In this document: positions 9,501 to 17,006 of the stretch, piece after piece
Position numbering within the stretch: the first letter of the stretch is position 1
How the letters are laid out: each line of letters opens with the position of its first letter
Assembly (NCBI RefSeq): GCF_017298635.1
Contig: NZ_CP071182.1
Coordinates: 496,001-560,000, forward strand
Reading direction: 5' to 3'
Length of the DNA: 64,000 nucleotides
Source of the DNA: Paenalicyclobacillus mengziensis
GTDB taxonomy: Bacteria > Bacillota > Bacilli > Alicyclobacillales > Alicyclobacillaceae
Position numbers and translations under genes: made by a program
Notes under the pieces: model-generated
What the model saw: only the letters and a program-made list of their open reading frames with translations
What the model was told of the DNA's origin: nothing
Databases searched by the model: none

Positions 9501-10344
9501 TATGCTCATCGCGAAGTCGAAGGAAAAGAAGGAACTTCGCCGCCAAGTGGAGCAAATTTCGACTGGCCTGCGGCATGCTGGCGATGGTTTAGGGACGGAT
9601 GACCTCGTGACACAAGTCGAAAACGGACCTGCGGTAGATGCCCTCCCGCTCATCGAGCAGGAGGTCACGACAACCATCGAACAGCAAGAAGAGGCGCTTT
9701 CCGCGGAGCAAAAAACACTCTGGCAACTGAATCAACAGTTTGCGGATATGAATGCAGAGAAATCGGATACGGCTGACTACGTCCAACAAGCTGAGTTCCA
9801 ACTGGCTGAAGTCGATAGATATTGGAATCAATACCTCCGTCTTGAACTCGCTCGGCGACTGCTGCAAAGGGCGATTGAGGAGTTTCGGGAGCAAAACGAG
9901 TCAACCGTTATCGAGCGGGCAGGCGTACTGTTTCGCCGCCTCACTCTAGGCCGTTATCAAGAGCTCACCGTGGAGTACGACGGTGTGGAGCCTGTCCTTG
10001 AAGCCATTACCAGGGACAATGAGCGGCGCCGCGTTCTTCAGATGAGTGATGGCACGAGGGACCAATTGTATCTGGCGCTGCGAGTAGCCTTTGTGGAGCA
10101 ACATGTCGATAGTGGCGATGCAGTTCCACTCATCATGGATGATATCCTCGTTCACTTTGATGATGCGCGAACCAAGGCAACACTTGAGGTTCTTTCCGAA
10201 CTCGGAAAAAAGACGCAGATCCTATACTTTACGCACCACCAGTCCATTGCTGATGCTGCTGCAACATTGATGCAATCCGGTACTGCAGGCATCACTGTAC
10301 ATCGGTTGGATGGGCCTGAAAATTCCTTTGTTGACGCGATTTAG
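6562..10344 (+). CDS. Rad50/SbcC-like coiled-coil ATPase (YhaN type)
   Basis: The 1260-residue protein has Walker A at residues 33-41 (GPNEAGKST), directly preceded by the N-terminal strand typical of SMC/RecF-like ATPases. Long coiled-coil regions rich in E, K, R and L follow, from about 230 to 1090. A C-terminal half-ATPase holds the signature LQMSDGTRDQLYLALR and Walker B IMDDILVHFDD, then the H-loop LYFTHHQS. It partners the phosphoesterase encoded just upstream with a 4-base overlap. A residue stretch around 75-105 (GAAGEVAAGEMGQGEVAA) is a low-complexity insertion in the ATPase head. No CxxC zinc hook is apparent, consistent with YhaN rather than classic SbcC. Confidence 0.9.
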   Translation: MRIRQLGIHNVLHFDRFQLNFGEDEAGLHIVYGPNEAGKSTILRVLVDLLFGGKINDEFKDSYGSKSFIEGILEASRNGAAGEVAAGEMGQGEVAAIDGTAGKLAAGTGSSVSSSDVSVTQLAIARKRRYNRLVLTDETQSELSEDIMLPLLGGLDKERYTLLFGFNHERLRQGGDSLLESGGHAGISLFEAGGGIQFLQAVLVSLTDRADATLDVSFRTNSKKHLNTAWRLYKELRDHGRKASLRGEDWHRLKNEIETKEDKIVTLTKELKELKERRSQLQRIGRIRHFVVDLKEVRHRLDEMADAEELTFALDEQILSDMSRLEEVEEKLRGIEQNRSLEEQALQQITVRPSILAATEQIEALYQSVEKYLEAKDAIPVLSEKIARHESEARDLAKDLAPAVSFADVELVRVPLSDDLEIRRLALSSKELQRDEKQAKAQLLEIDEEAKRRKDELLQLGNKVDVEGLRQVLDEVQRAGDVESMLQQLRRDIATRRQGSFTQLQSQAIWNGQLDDLKNLPVPLMETVSRYVDKFAEIEQKMIGYQRDIAKGTEQLETLSEQIADFERTGRVPIEADLENARRHRDRGWNLIRRFWFDEERLEDGADDLLRGSAEDSLEDEVRGYAGGKPLPDAFEEAVAEADHISDWMRRESDKSAVRSNYLLQQERTENMMAKLSNALNEAKSEYDALKNEWGEEWRNTGIHPRSPLEMKGWFTDFYRPLLKELREIQVLESRVEEQVRLRTTLVTRLSVAFKEARGGLRVSDDDPRVLSADRPLHPDEETFDSLHDLVSTASHFIHESDARDTLRQTLSKQYDDLMNKRSLEAGRKQQVQGQLGDMSTRWGEFTARYPFLPKDPLVVTDYLDKLRDLFDMVTEFARLGQERDKQVTVCESFERDVEKLADDVGETLDKEALYHAFVRRMFRELREAREQDTARRMTLQRIGKLRTDFERLFAARAALIDVINSYKDKYHCVDDEALRMLIAKSKEKKELRRQVEQISTGLRHAGDGLGTDDLVTQVENGPAVDALPLIEQEVTTTIEQQEEALSAEQKTLWQLNQQFADMNAEKSDTADYVQQAEFQLAEVDRYWNQYLRLELARRLLQRAIEEFREQNESTVIERAGVLFRRLTLGRYQELTVEYDGVEPVLEAITRDNERRRVLQMSDGTRDQLYLALRVAFVEQHVDSGDAVPLIMDDILVHFDDARTKATLEVLSELGKKTQILYFTHHQSIADAAATLMQSGTAGITVHRLDGPENSFVDAI

Positions 10345-10464
10345 GTTGAACTGACAACCAATGTGCCTATCCGACTATTGCAAATACAAGCGCTCACGCC
10401 TATGGTTTTGGCTGTAATCATTGGTGTACACTGATGCCGCAATCAAGAATCAGGACAGGAGCGG

Positions 10465-11742
10465 ATGACCGTGAAACACGTGGCCATGGAAGAGGCAATG
10501 ATGTCCATTCAGTCGGGGATGCGGGTTTGGATCCAGGGCATGGCCAATACCCCACATGGGCTGCTCGACGCGTTCGCCAAGCGGTGTGAAGTGCTGACTG
10601 ACATCTCCGTGTTTCACTTGCATCTTGAGGGGCCGACACCTTGGGTGACAGAATCCCTGCGAAGTAAAGTCCGCGACTTGTCGCTCTTTATCGGCCCCAA
10701 CTTACGTCAGGCTGTAAACAGCGGGCTATCCGCGTATATCCCCATCTTCCTCTCAGAGGTCCCGTGGTTGATTCGCCAATCTGAGTTTCGTCCCCATGTT
10801 GCACTCATCAACGTCAGTCCGCCGGACAAGCATGGTTATGTGAGTCTTGGACCAACCATTGAGGCAACGCTCACCGCAATCGAGCAGGCTGACATCGTCA
10901 TCGCACAAATCAACCCATCTGTCCCGCGGGTCATGGGAGATGCACTCTTGTCCACACGGGCCATCACATACGGGGTCGACTATGACGATCCGCTCGCGGT
11001 CTCCGTGCCTCGCGATTCCGATCCGTTGACGGACTCCATAGGTCGCTACGTGTCCGAGTTGATACCTGACCGAGCGACATTGCAGCTTGGCATCGGCAAG
11101 ATCCCGGATGCGGTCCTAAGCCAGCTGGGAAATCACAAAGACCTTGGTGTACACAGCGAGATGATTTCCGATGGTGTTCGAATCTTGGCTGAGAAGGGTG
11201 TGTTAACGGGATCGTACAAAGTGACTGATCCCGGACAAATCGTCGCTACGTTCGCGCTCGGACAACAAGCGATGTACGATTTTATGGATGACAATCCTTC
11301 CGTCTCTATTCGCTCTGTGGAGTACACCAACAACACCGCTGTCATTCGGAAAAACCCGCGGATGATGTCCATCAATTCGGCGGTTGAGGTGGACCTTACT
11401 GGGCAGGTTGTGGCGGAGTGCATCGGATCGAAAATGGTATCCGGGGTGGGCGGTCAGATGGATTTCGTACGGGGAGCCAGTCTGGCGCCGGAGGGCAAGT
11501 CCATCATTGCACTGCCGTCCGAGACAAAGTCGGGGAAGTCACGCATCGCGTCTGTATTGACCCCCGGCGCAGCAGTCACCACAACCCGCAATCACGTTCA
11601 GTACGTGGTGACTGAATACGGGGTGGCAGAACTGCACGGGCGGACCCTTGAAGAGCGGGCTCGCCAGCTGATTTCCGTTGCTCACCCGAATCATCGAGAT
11701 GAGTTAGCTCGGGCTGCAAAGCAGATGCTCGCTGGCTTCTGA
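10465..11742 (+). CDS. Acetyl-CoA hydrolase / 4-hydroxybutyrate CoA-transferase family protein
   Basis: The 425-residue protein has the two-domain layout of family I-like CoA-transferases of the Cat1/Cat2/AbfT group. It shows LINVSPPDKHGYVSLG in the first half, LGVHSEMISDG holding the likely catalytic glutamate, and the GVGGQMDFVRGA and YVVTEYGVAELHGRT signatures near the end. It should move CoA between acetate and another short acid, such as a hydroxybutyrate or propionate. The ATG at 10465 follows ACAGGAGCG. Enzymes further on (Fe-alcohol dehydrogenase, esterase, hydroxybutyrate-type SDR) suggest short-chain hydroxyacid use, but the repeat array at 11772-12616 separates them, so a single operon is unlikely. 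Confidence 0.88.
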   Translation: MTVKHVAMEEAMMSIQSGMRVWIQGMANTPHGLLDAFAKRCEVLTDISVFHLHLEGPTPWVTESLRSKVRDLSLFIGPNLRQAVNSGLSAYIPIFLSEVPWLIRQSEFRPHVALINVSPPDKHGYVSLGPTIEATLTAIEQADIVIAQINPSVPRVMGDALLSTRAITYGVDYDDPLAVSVPRDSDPLTDSIGRYVSELIPDRATLQLGIGKIPDAVLSQLGNHKDLGVHSEMISDGVRILAEKGVLTGSYKVTDPGQIVATFALGQQAMYDFMDDNPSVSIRSVEYTNNTAVIRKNPRMMSINSAVEVDLTGQVVAECIGSKMVSGVGGQMDFVRGASLAPEGKSIIALPSETKSGKSRIASVLTPGAAVTTTRNHVQYVVTEYGVAELHGRTLEERARQLISVAHPNHRDELARAAKQMLAGF

Positions 11743-11771
11743 CACAGGGGGTAACGGACCGGGGGTACCGG

Positions 11772-11927
11772 CCCGGACTGTCGACCCGGACTGTCGACCC
11801 GGACTGTCGGCCCGGACTGTCGACCCGGACTGTCGACCCGGACTGTCGACCCGGGCTGTCGACCCGGACTGTCGACCCGGACTGTCGACCCGGACTGTCG
11901 GCCCGGACTGTCGACCCGGACTGTCGG
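11772..11927. repeat. 13-bp tandem repeat, 12 copies
   Basis: The unit CCCGGACTGTCGA, with a few G/A variants, is repeated 12 times without gaps. It is non-coding and GC-rich, contains a GTCGAC palindrome across each junction, and runs directly into the 52-bp array that follows. Confidence 0.95.
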
Positions 11928-12460
11928 CCCGCCCTGCTGTAGGATGCAAAAGTATCGCTAGCCCGAGGAATCGGGGGGTACCCGCCCTGCTGTAGGATGC
12001 AAAAGTATCGCTAGCCCGAGGAACCGGGGTACCCGCCCGGGCGTAGGATGCAAAAGTATCGCTAGCCCGAGGAACCGGGGGGTACCCGCCCTGCTGTAGG
12101 ATGCAAAAGTATCGCTAGTCCGAGGAACCGGGGGGTACCCGCCCTGCTGTAGGATGCAAAAGTATCGCTAGCCCGAGGAACCGGGGGGTACCCGCCCTGC
12201 TGTAGGATGCAAAAGTATCGCTAGCCCGAGGAACCGGGGGTACCCGCCCTGCTGTAGGATGCAAAAGTATCGCTAGCCCGAGGAACCGGGGGTACCCGCC
12301 CGGGCGTAGGATGCAAAAGTATCGCTAGCCCGAGGAACCGGGGGGTACCCGCCCTACTGTAGGATGCAAAAGTATCGCTAGTCCGAGGAACCGGGGGGTA
12401 CCCGCCCTGCTGTAGGATGCAAAAGTATCGCTAGCCCGAGGAACAGGGGGGTATCTGCTT
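11928..12460 (+). repeat. 52-53 bp tandem array, ten copies
   Basis: Ten nearly identical units of about 51-54 bp are seen. Each has a CCCTGCTG (or CCCGGGCG) segment, then the core AGGATGCAAAAGTATCGCTAG, a CCCGAGGAACC segment and the palindrome GGGTACCC. The cores begin near 11941, 11994, 12045, 12097, 12150, 12204, 12255, 12307, 12360 and 12413. The period is not a multiple of three and no ORF spans it. GATGC-AAAA-GTATC can form a hairpin (with one G-U pair in RNA). The same core recurs at 26.6-27.7 kb and in inverse orientation at 41.4 kb. Confidence 0.95.
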
Positions 12461-12616
12461 AGCCGTAAGATACAAGACTATATCAACCATACCCCTTAGG
12501 GTTCCCAAATAAGGATAGAAAGGTTATCGCTAATTGCGATGCATACCGGGGTGGGTATGTGTTCAAGTAACAAACCTATACTTGTCAACGGGTTATATAC
12601 CCCGGGGGGTTATGGC
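12461..12616 (+). repeat. Degenerate continuation of the 52-bp repeat family
   Basis: The units here have diverged. They keep the landmarks AAGATACAAGACTAT, ATACCCCTTAGGGTT, ATAAGGATAG, GGTTATCGCTA and ATACCCCGGGGGGTT, which match the units at 26.7-27.6 kb better than the homogeneous array next door. No ORF is seen. Confidence 0.75.
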
Positions 12617-12664
12617 TGTGCCCCCATGTGCCCCCATGTGCCCCCATGTGCCACCATGTGCCCC
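12617..12664. repeat. 10-bp tandem repeat, about five copies
   Basis: The unit ATGTGCCCCC is repeated about five times, the last copies being imperfect (CCACC). It lies just beyond the end of the SCP2-domain gene on the other strand. Confidence 0.85.
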
Positions 12665-12678
12665 GTTGTATCACACTT

Positions 12679-13113
12679 TCAAACACTGAGCAGGTCTGAG
12701 CGGTTGATGTCTTGGAGATAAGCCTGGTACCGCGCGTAGGCAGGAGTAATTGCCGGCAAGAGCTTCAATATCTTCGGAATCGGGCCCTTTGCGACCATCT
12801 GTCTGCGTGACAGTGCCATTAGCAGGTTCAACTTGCCAAGCCAAAACTGATTTGCCACGTCTGCCTTCATCGAGAGTGAGATGTCAGGTTGTTTGTCGGT
12901 TTCGCCTTCGATCACGTTAAAATACCGCCCCTCGACGGGTTCCCTCGCGTCAATGGTGATTTGGGAGTCAGGGTCACTGTACGTGAACTGGATGACGAGG
13001 CCGGATTTCCTTATCTCTGTTCCCATTCCTTCGTCTTTCGCGGCCTCCCGAAAAAACGTTCCAAGGATACTGTATACATCTTCGGCACTCTGAAACTTTG
13101 CCAACTTTGTCAT
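12679..13113 (-). CDS. SCP2 sterol-carrier domain protein
   Basis: The 144-residue protein is a single SCP2-like domain. It has an amphipathic N-terminal helix, a strand block (GLVIQFTYSDPDSQITIDA), and PDISLSMKADVANQFWLGKLNLLMALSRRQMVAKGPIPKIL-type segments (quoted in parts; about residues 77-120), the usual lipid-cavity and helical motifs of the family. Bacterial single-domain members bind fatty acyl or other hydrophobic ligands, and their physiological role is mostly unknown. It is transcribed away from the Fe-alcohol dehydrogenase side, with a 93-bp gap, and may share its transcript. It is cytoplasmic. Confidence 0.82.
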   Translation of the reverse strand: MTKLAKFQSAEDVYSILGTFFREAAKDEGMGTEIRKSGLVIQFTYSDPDSQITIDAREPVEGRYFNVIEGETDKQPDISLSMKADVANQFWLGKLNLLMALSRRQMVAKGPIPKILKLLPAITPAYARYQAYLQDINRSDLLSV

Positions 13114-13206
13114 CCCCTCTACAATCTGTGAGCCAGCGTTGCAGCCCCTGTGTTCAGTTGACCTCTGTTACGGGAACCTGTGTTCCGGTGCGCCTGCGTT
13201 AAAATG

Positions 13207-14430
13207 TCATTGAAACACGGATTGGATCATCTGCGTGAGCTCTTCGGGTTCCACGTACTTCGGGTTGTATATCATCGAGCCGTCTTCTGATGCCCGTTCC
13301 ACAATCCAAGGAATCTGGACTTCAGTCACACCTGCCTCTGACAGGGTTAAGGGCAAACCAGCAGTCTCAAGAACCTGTTTGCGGAACACTTCCACCGCAC
13401 GTATTGTTGCGTTCGATAGGGTTACGTCATCATCGGGCCCCGAAGCAGCCCCCGAAGCAGCCCCCGAAGCAGCCCCCTGCTCCACGAATCCAGTCAGCGT
13501 GCCGATGTTTGCGATCCGGTCCGAGGCGACCTCAGCATTGCATTTCAAGCCTTCGACCAACATCAGCGCGTTGGCGAGTCCGTGTGGAACGCCAGCGACT
13601 CCGCCGAGCGCATGCGCAATCGCATGGACCACCCCGACCATGCTGTGCCCAAACGCAATACCAGCCATGGTGCTTGCTTGCTGCAGCTTGGCCCGCGCTG
13701 CTTGGGTAACATCGCTCTCTGGGTCACCGAGTGCACTCGGCAGGCTTGTCCGAATCGTCGCGGCCGCAGCCACGGAAAAGGCATCACTAAAAGGATTGTG
13801 CGCTACGTCAATGTACGCTTCGAGCGCGTGTGTGAGCGCGTCCATTGCGGTCATGGCAATCAGGCGTGGGGGCAGGGACCTCGTAACAACGGGATCCAGC
13901 AGAGCGACGGTCGGTGCCAGTCTGTGGTCGACCAGAGTGAGCTTACGGTGGTCCACTCTGTCTGCAATGACAGCGACTGACGTCACTTCCGATCCGGTAC
14001 CGACTGTCGTCGGGATGACGACGAGCGGGAGCAGTGGTTCCGTCAACACTTCTGCCCCTTGATAGTCAAGTAAATCACCGCCATGAGTCACGAGAATGTT
14101 GGCCGCTTTTGCGGTATCAATGACGCTTCCGCCACCCATCGCAATGAAGAGACTGCAACCAGCCTCCTGAAACTGATTGGCTGCTCGGGTCACGGTCTCA
14201 ACGTCACTGTCCTGAGGAACATCTGAAAACACACTGACAAGTTCAATACCGGCAGCTGCTAGCGAAGATTTAAACCCGTCAATCAGGCCCAAGGAGAGGA
14301 TGACCTGATCTGTAACAAGGCCCGCCTTGGTTCCCCGAAAGGATTCCAATTCTGGGCTGCAGTTAGCCAGTAATCCGGCCTCACCACTGACAATTCGGGT
14401 AGGTACGTGGTGCTGATAAATTTCTAACAA
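13207..14430 (-). CDS. Iron-containing alcohol dehydrogenase
   Basis: The 407-residue protein shows the group III dehydrogenase signatures: GGGSVIDTAKA for NAD(P) binding, IPTTVGTGSEVTSVAV, and the metal-site region AFGHSMVGVVHAIAHALGG, where the conserved histidines and an upstream aspartate bind the metal. The substrate could be butanol, a 1,2-diol, or 4-hydroxybutyrate; the sequence does not decide. I use the TTG start at 14430 because it gives the family N-terminus and has AAAGGCGGTGA upstream. A loop near residues 318-332 contains GAASGAASGAASG, built from a 12-bp DNA tandem repeat at 13437-13480, which is unusual inside this conserved enzyme. Confidence 0.92.
   Translation of the reverse strand: MLEIYQHHVPTRIVSGEAGLLANCSPELESFRGTKAGLVTDQVILSLGLIDGFKSSLAAAGIELVSVFSDVPQDSDVETVTRAANQFQEAGCSLFIAMGGGSVIDTAKAANILVTHGGDLLDYQGAEVLTEPLLPLVVIPTTVGTGSEVTSVAVIADRVDHRKLTLVDHRLAPTVALLDPVVTRSLPPRLIAMTAMDALTHALEAYIDVAHNPFSDAFSVAAAATIRTSLPSALGDPESDVTQAARAKLQQASTMAGIAFGHSMVGVVHAIAHALGGVAGVPHGLANALMLVEGLKCNAEVASDRIANIGTLTGFVEQGAASGAASGAASGPDDDVTLSNATIRAVEVFRKQVLETAGLPLTLSEAGVTEVQIPWIVERASEDGSMIYNPKYVEPEELTQMIQSVFQ
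13437..13480 (-). repeat. 12-bp tandem repeat inside the alcohol dehydrogenase gene
   Basis: GAAGCAGCCCCC (plus-strand view) is repeated about 3.5 times, in frame, giving GAAS repeats in a surface loop. Copy number could vary without frameshift because the unit is a multiple of three. Confidence 0.9.
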
Positions 14431-14793
14431 ATGATGTCACCGCCTTTTACTACCGCCTTTTACTTCACATGGGAAGTCACGCCTCGTATTTTTGACTCCT
14501 CGTATTCTGGGGGTCTTGTCCTCTTGATTCTATCGAAATTGGAACAATCAGGATAGAGGTAAATTACAGACAAAGGAGCGTGTTCGCCTACGATAGTGCC
14601 GTGCTGGTCAGGTGGTTGTCGTCGACGATAGTGCGGTGCAGGCCACTTGGTGCCCACTCGTTATCCTGTTCGTGCTCGCGCCGATGCTGAAATTGCTACA
14701 TTTTAGGCGTATCATTTCTATATAGCGAATGCCATCGGAAATGCCATTGGGAAGCCACGAATGGATAGGTTGCAGTTGTGAGGAGGCAAGGAC
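14431..14793. other. Intergenic region between divergent metabolic genes
   Basis: These 363 bp separate the alcohol dehydrogenase (leftward) from the esterase (rightward). A short imperfect direct repeat is seen: ACGATAGTGCCGTGCTGG near 14590 and ACGATAGTGCGGTGCAGG near 14623. The promoters of both genes should be here. I see no convincing -35/-10 pair and no ORF with a ribosome site. Confidence 0.5.
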
Positions 14794-16020
14794 GTGGAAC
14801 CACAACAAAGAACACGTGGGGTTGAGGACCTGACAACGGCAGGCTGCGGCATCCATCCGGATGCGCAGGCGCTCGTGTACCGCGCACCGGACATCACAAA
14901 AAAGGTACCCGGGACCGTTTGGACGGGCCAGCTCAAAACCGCCAAAGGGCCCGCCAATGCAGTGGTTCGCATGCCCCGTCAGACGCTGTGGAACGGCAAA
15001 CTCATGATTGGCGGGTCACCTGCTGTCCGTTCCGAGTACGCACTGGACATGCTTTTATCTGACATCGTTCTTCAAGCAGGGTACGCGTTCGCAGCCTGTG
15101 ATAAAGCGACCCCTGGACTCATTTTGCTCGATCCGTCGCGCAGCATGGAAGAATGGGTGGATGCGTACGGTCAGTTACAGGAAACAGCATTAAAGCTCGT
15201 CCATGACGCCTATGAGCGTGCTCCTGAAAGAACGTATATTGCGGGGGTCAGCAATGGCGGGTATGTCACCCGCAGGATGCTTGAACTACACCCCGAGTGG
15301 TATGACGGAGGCGTTGAGTGGGAAGGTGTCCTGTGGAATGCACAAACCAGACACTTGCTTTCTTGTCTGCCTGTTTACGTACAGGACTACCCTGTCTACT
15401 CTAACTGGCGTGGGGACCGGACGAGTCACGAGCAAAATCAGGCCTTTGAACGGTTGCTTGCAGCGGGATTGAATCCAAATTCATCCCCTTATTGGGGAAC
15501 CTACTTCCAAGTGTACTGGGTTTTGTCCCTGTGGTTGTACGGCCGTAACCTTGACCCTGACTGGGAACCCTTTGCGTCACCTTGGTCGAATGACTGGCTG
15601 CATGATCCGTCGCCTCTGTCGAATTACCCTTGGCAGAAGCGGATGGATATCCTGGCAAAGCGCATCGATCCGATTGCAAACTCGGGACGTCTCGAGAAGC
15701 CGCTGCTCTCTGTGGCTGGAAACTGGGACTGCCTCGTTGCCTTTGAGCACAACGCCGCAGCATACGCTCGACTAGTGGAACAAGCCGGGGCAGGAAAGTG
15801 GCATCGGCTGTACGAGATAGAGGGCGGCAACCACGTGGATGGCCTCTTGAAGGATAACCGTGGTGCTCAACAACCGGTACTACCGTATTTTGAAGCGGCC
15901 ATGATGCACCTTGAACGGTGGGTCGAAGAAGGGATTCTACCGCCGGAATCCGGACAGTACGATTCTATCTCGCAATTCGCACCTGCGGTTGAACTGAAGT
16001 CCGGCGCCCTGCGCGATTGA
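14794..16020 (+). CDS. Alpha/beta hydrolase, tannase / hydroxybutyrate-oligomer hydrolase-like
   Basis: The 408-residue protein contains the nucleophile elbow GVSNGG (about residues 152-157), preceded by a typical helix (LVHDAYERAPERTYIA). The late ...LLSVAGNWDCLVAFEHNAAAY segment plausibly carries the acid, and GGNHVDG the catalytic histidine. It lacks a signal peptide. The overall look (an unusual large lid rich in W, Y and P around residues 200-280) resembles tannase/feruloyl-esterase or 3-hydroxybutyrate-oligomer hydrolase relatives. The GTG start follows GTGAGGAGGCAAGGAC. It sits 19 bp before a 3-hydroxybutyrate-type dehydrogenase, which favours an intracellular hydroxyester substrate (inference). 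Confidence 0.7.
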   Translation: MEPQQRTRGVEDLTTAGCGIHPDAQALVYRAPDITKKVPGTVWTGQLKTAKGPANAVVRMPRQTLWNGKLMIGGSPAVRSEYALDMLLSDIVLQAGYAFAACDKATPGLILLDPSRSMEEWVDAYGQLQETALKLVHDAYERAPERTYIAGVSNGGYVTRRMLELHPEWYDGGVEWEGVLWNAQTRHLLSCLPVYVQDYPVYSNWRGDRTSHEQNQAFERLLAAGLNPNSSPYWGTYFQVYWVLSLWLYGRNLDPDWEPFASPWSNDWLHDPSPLSNYPWQKRMDILAKRIDPIANSGRLEKPLLSVAGNWDCLVAFEHNAAAYARLVEQAGAGKWHRLYEIEGGNHVDGLLKDNRGAQQPVLPYFEAAMMHLERWVEEGILPPESGQYDSISQFAPAVELKSGALRD

Positions 16021-16039
16021 TGAACAGGAGGGAAACATC

Positions 16040-16870
16040 ATGAGTGAACAAATTCAAGATGGAAGAGATGTCCAGTCGTCTGCAAACACTGGAGACCTAA
16101 GAGACAAGGTCGCGATTGTCACGGGCGCTGCGAGCGGCATCGGCTTGGCGATTGCAACTGGACTGGCAGAGGCAGGTGCTCACGTCGTCCTATCAGACCT
16201 GCGTTTAGACGCAGCAGAAGAGGCGGCATCGAGCCTCGGCGCCAAGGGGCTGTCGGTAGAAGCCGTGGCTGCAGATGCGGGCAACGAAGACGACATCAAG
16301 CAGCTTATCGAGACGACTGTGGAGCAAAGACAGCGGATCGACATCTATGTCAATAACGCGGGCATGCAGTATGTCTCAAGTATCGAAGACTTTCCAATTG
16401 CGAAGTTTCAGCAGATCATCCAGCTCATGCTGGTTGGGCCATTCATCAGCACCAAGTATGTGTTCCCTGTGATGAAACGCCAGAAGTTCGGCCGCATCAT
16501 CAATATTGCCTCGATTAACGGGCTCATCGGATTTGCGGGCAAGGCCGCGTACAACTCTGCAAAGCATGGCGTCATCGGCTTAACCAAAGTGGCTGCGCTT
16601 GAAGGGGCTGTCGACGGCATCACAGTGAATGCCCTTTGCCCTGGCTATGTGGACACGCCGCTCGTACGCAACCAGTTGGCCGATCTCGCTTTGAACCGCG
16701 GCATCCCCGTTGAGAAAGTCCTTGAAGAGGTCATTTATCCGCTGGTGCCGCAGCGACGTCTGCTCGACCCCAAAGAGGTGGCCGACTATGCAGTTTTTCT
16801 GGCATCGGAGAAAGGGCGGTCAATCACAGGTCAGGCTGTCGTCATTGACGGCGGTTATGTAGCACAGTAG
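16040..16870 (+). CDS. Short-chain dehydrogenase, 3-hydroxybutyrate dehydrogenase type
   Basis: The 276-residue protein is a classical SDR: TGAASGIGLAIA for the cofactor, NNAGMQYVSSIEDFP, ASINGLIG with the catalytic Ser, and YNSAKHG with Tyr and Lys. It ends SITGQAVVIDGGYVAQ. The GMQYVSSIEDFP segment and the stretch VNALCPGYVDTPLVRNQ are characteristic of NAD-dependent D-3-hydroxybutyrate dehydrogenases, which interconvert 3-hydroxybutyrate and acetoacetate. The start ATG follows AACAGGAGGGAAACATC. The N-terminal 20 residues before LRDKVAIVTG are a variable extension. It is co-transcribed with the hydrolase upstream. Confidence 0.88.
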   Translation: MSEQIQDGRDVQSSANTGDLRDKVAIVTGAASGIGLAIATGLAEAGAHVVLSDLRLDAAEEAASSLGAKGLSVEAVAADAGNEDDIKQLIETTVEQRQRIDIYVNNAGMQYVSSIEDFPIAKFQQIIQLMLVGPFISTKYVFPVMKRQKFGRIINIASINGLIGFAGKAAYNSAKHGVIGLTKVAALEGAVDGITVNALCPGYVDTPLVRNQLADLALNRGIPVEKVLEEVIYPLVPQRRLLDPKEVADYAVFLASEKGRSITGQAVVIDGGYVAQ

Positions 16871-17006
16871 CACAGTCGTTTTGTCATGGTCCTTTGTACA
16901 CTGGCGGCTATCAAGCATAGTGATAGTATTTGAGGTAACCAAATGCGCCCAATCCTGACAGGGCAGACTAAGATACTTTGGTGTGAAAATGTTTGAGGTG
17001 AATACC

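Noticed and set aside
11928-12460. Possible CRISPR array (regularly spaced ~52-bp repeats)
   Set aside because: The units are joined directly with no unique spacers, and no cas gene is present in the window.
13235-14062. 275-codon plus-strand ORF
   Set aside because: It is the antisense shadow of the Fe-alcohol dehydrogenase; the alanine/serine-rich peptide follows from GC-rich third positions.
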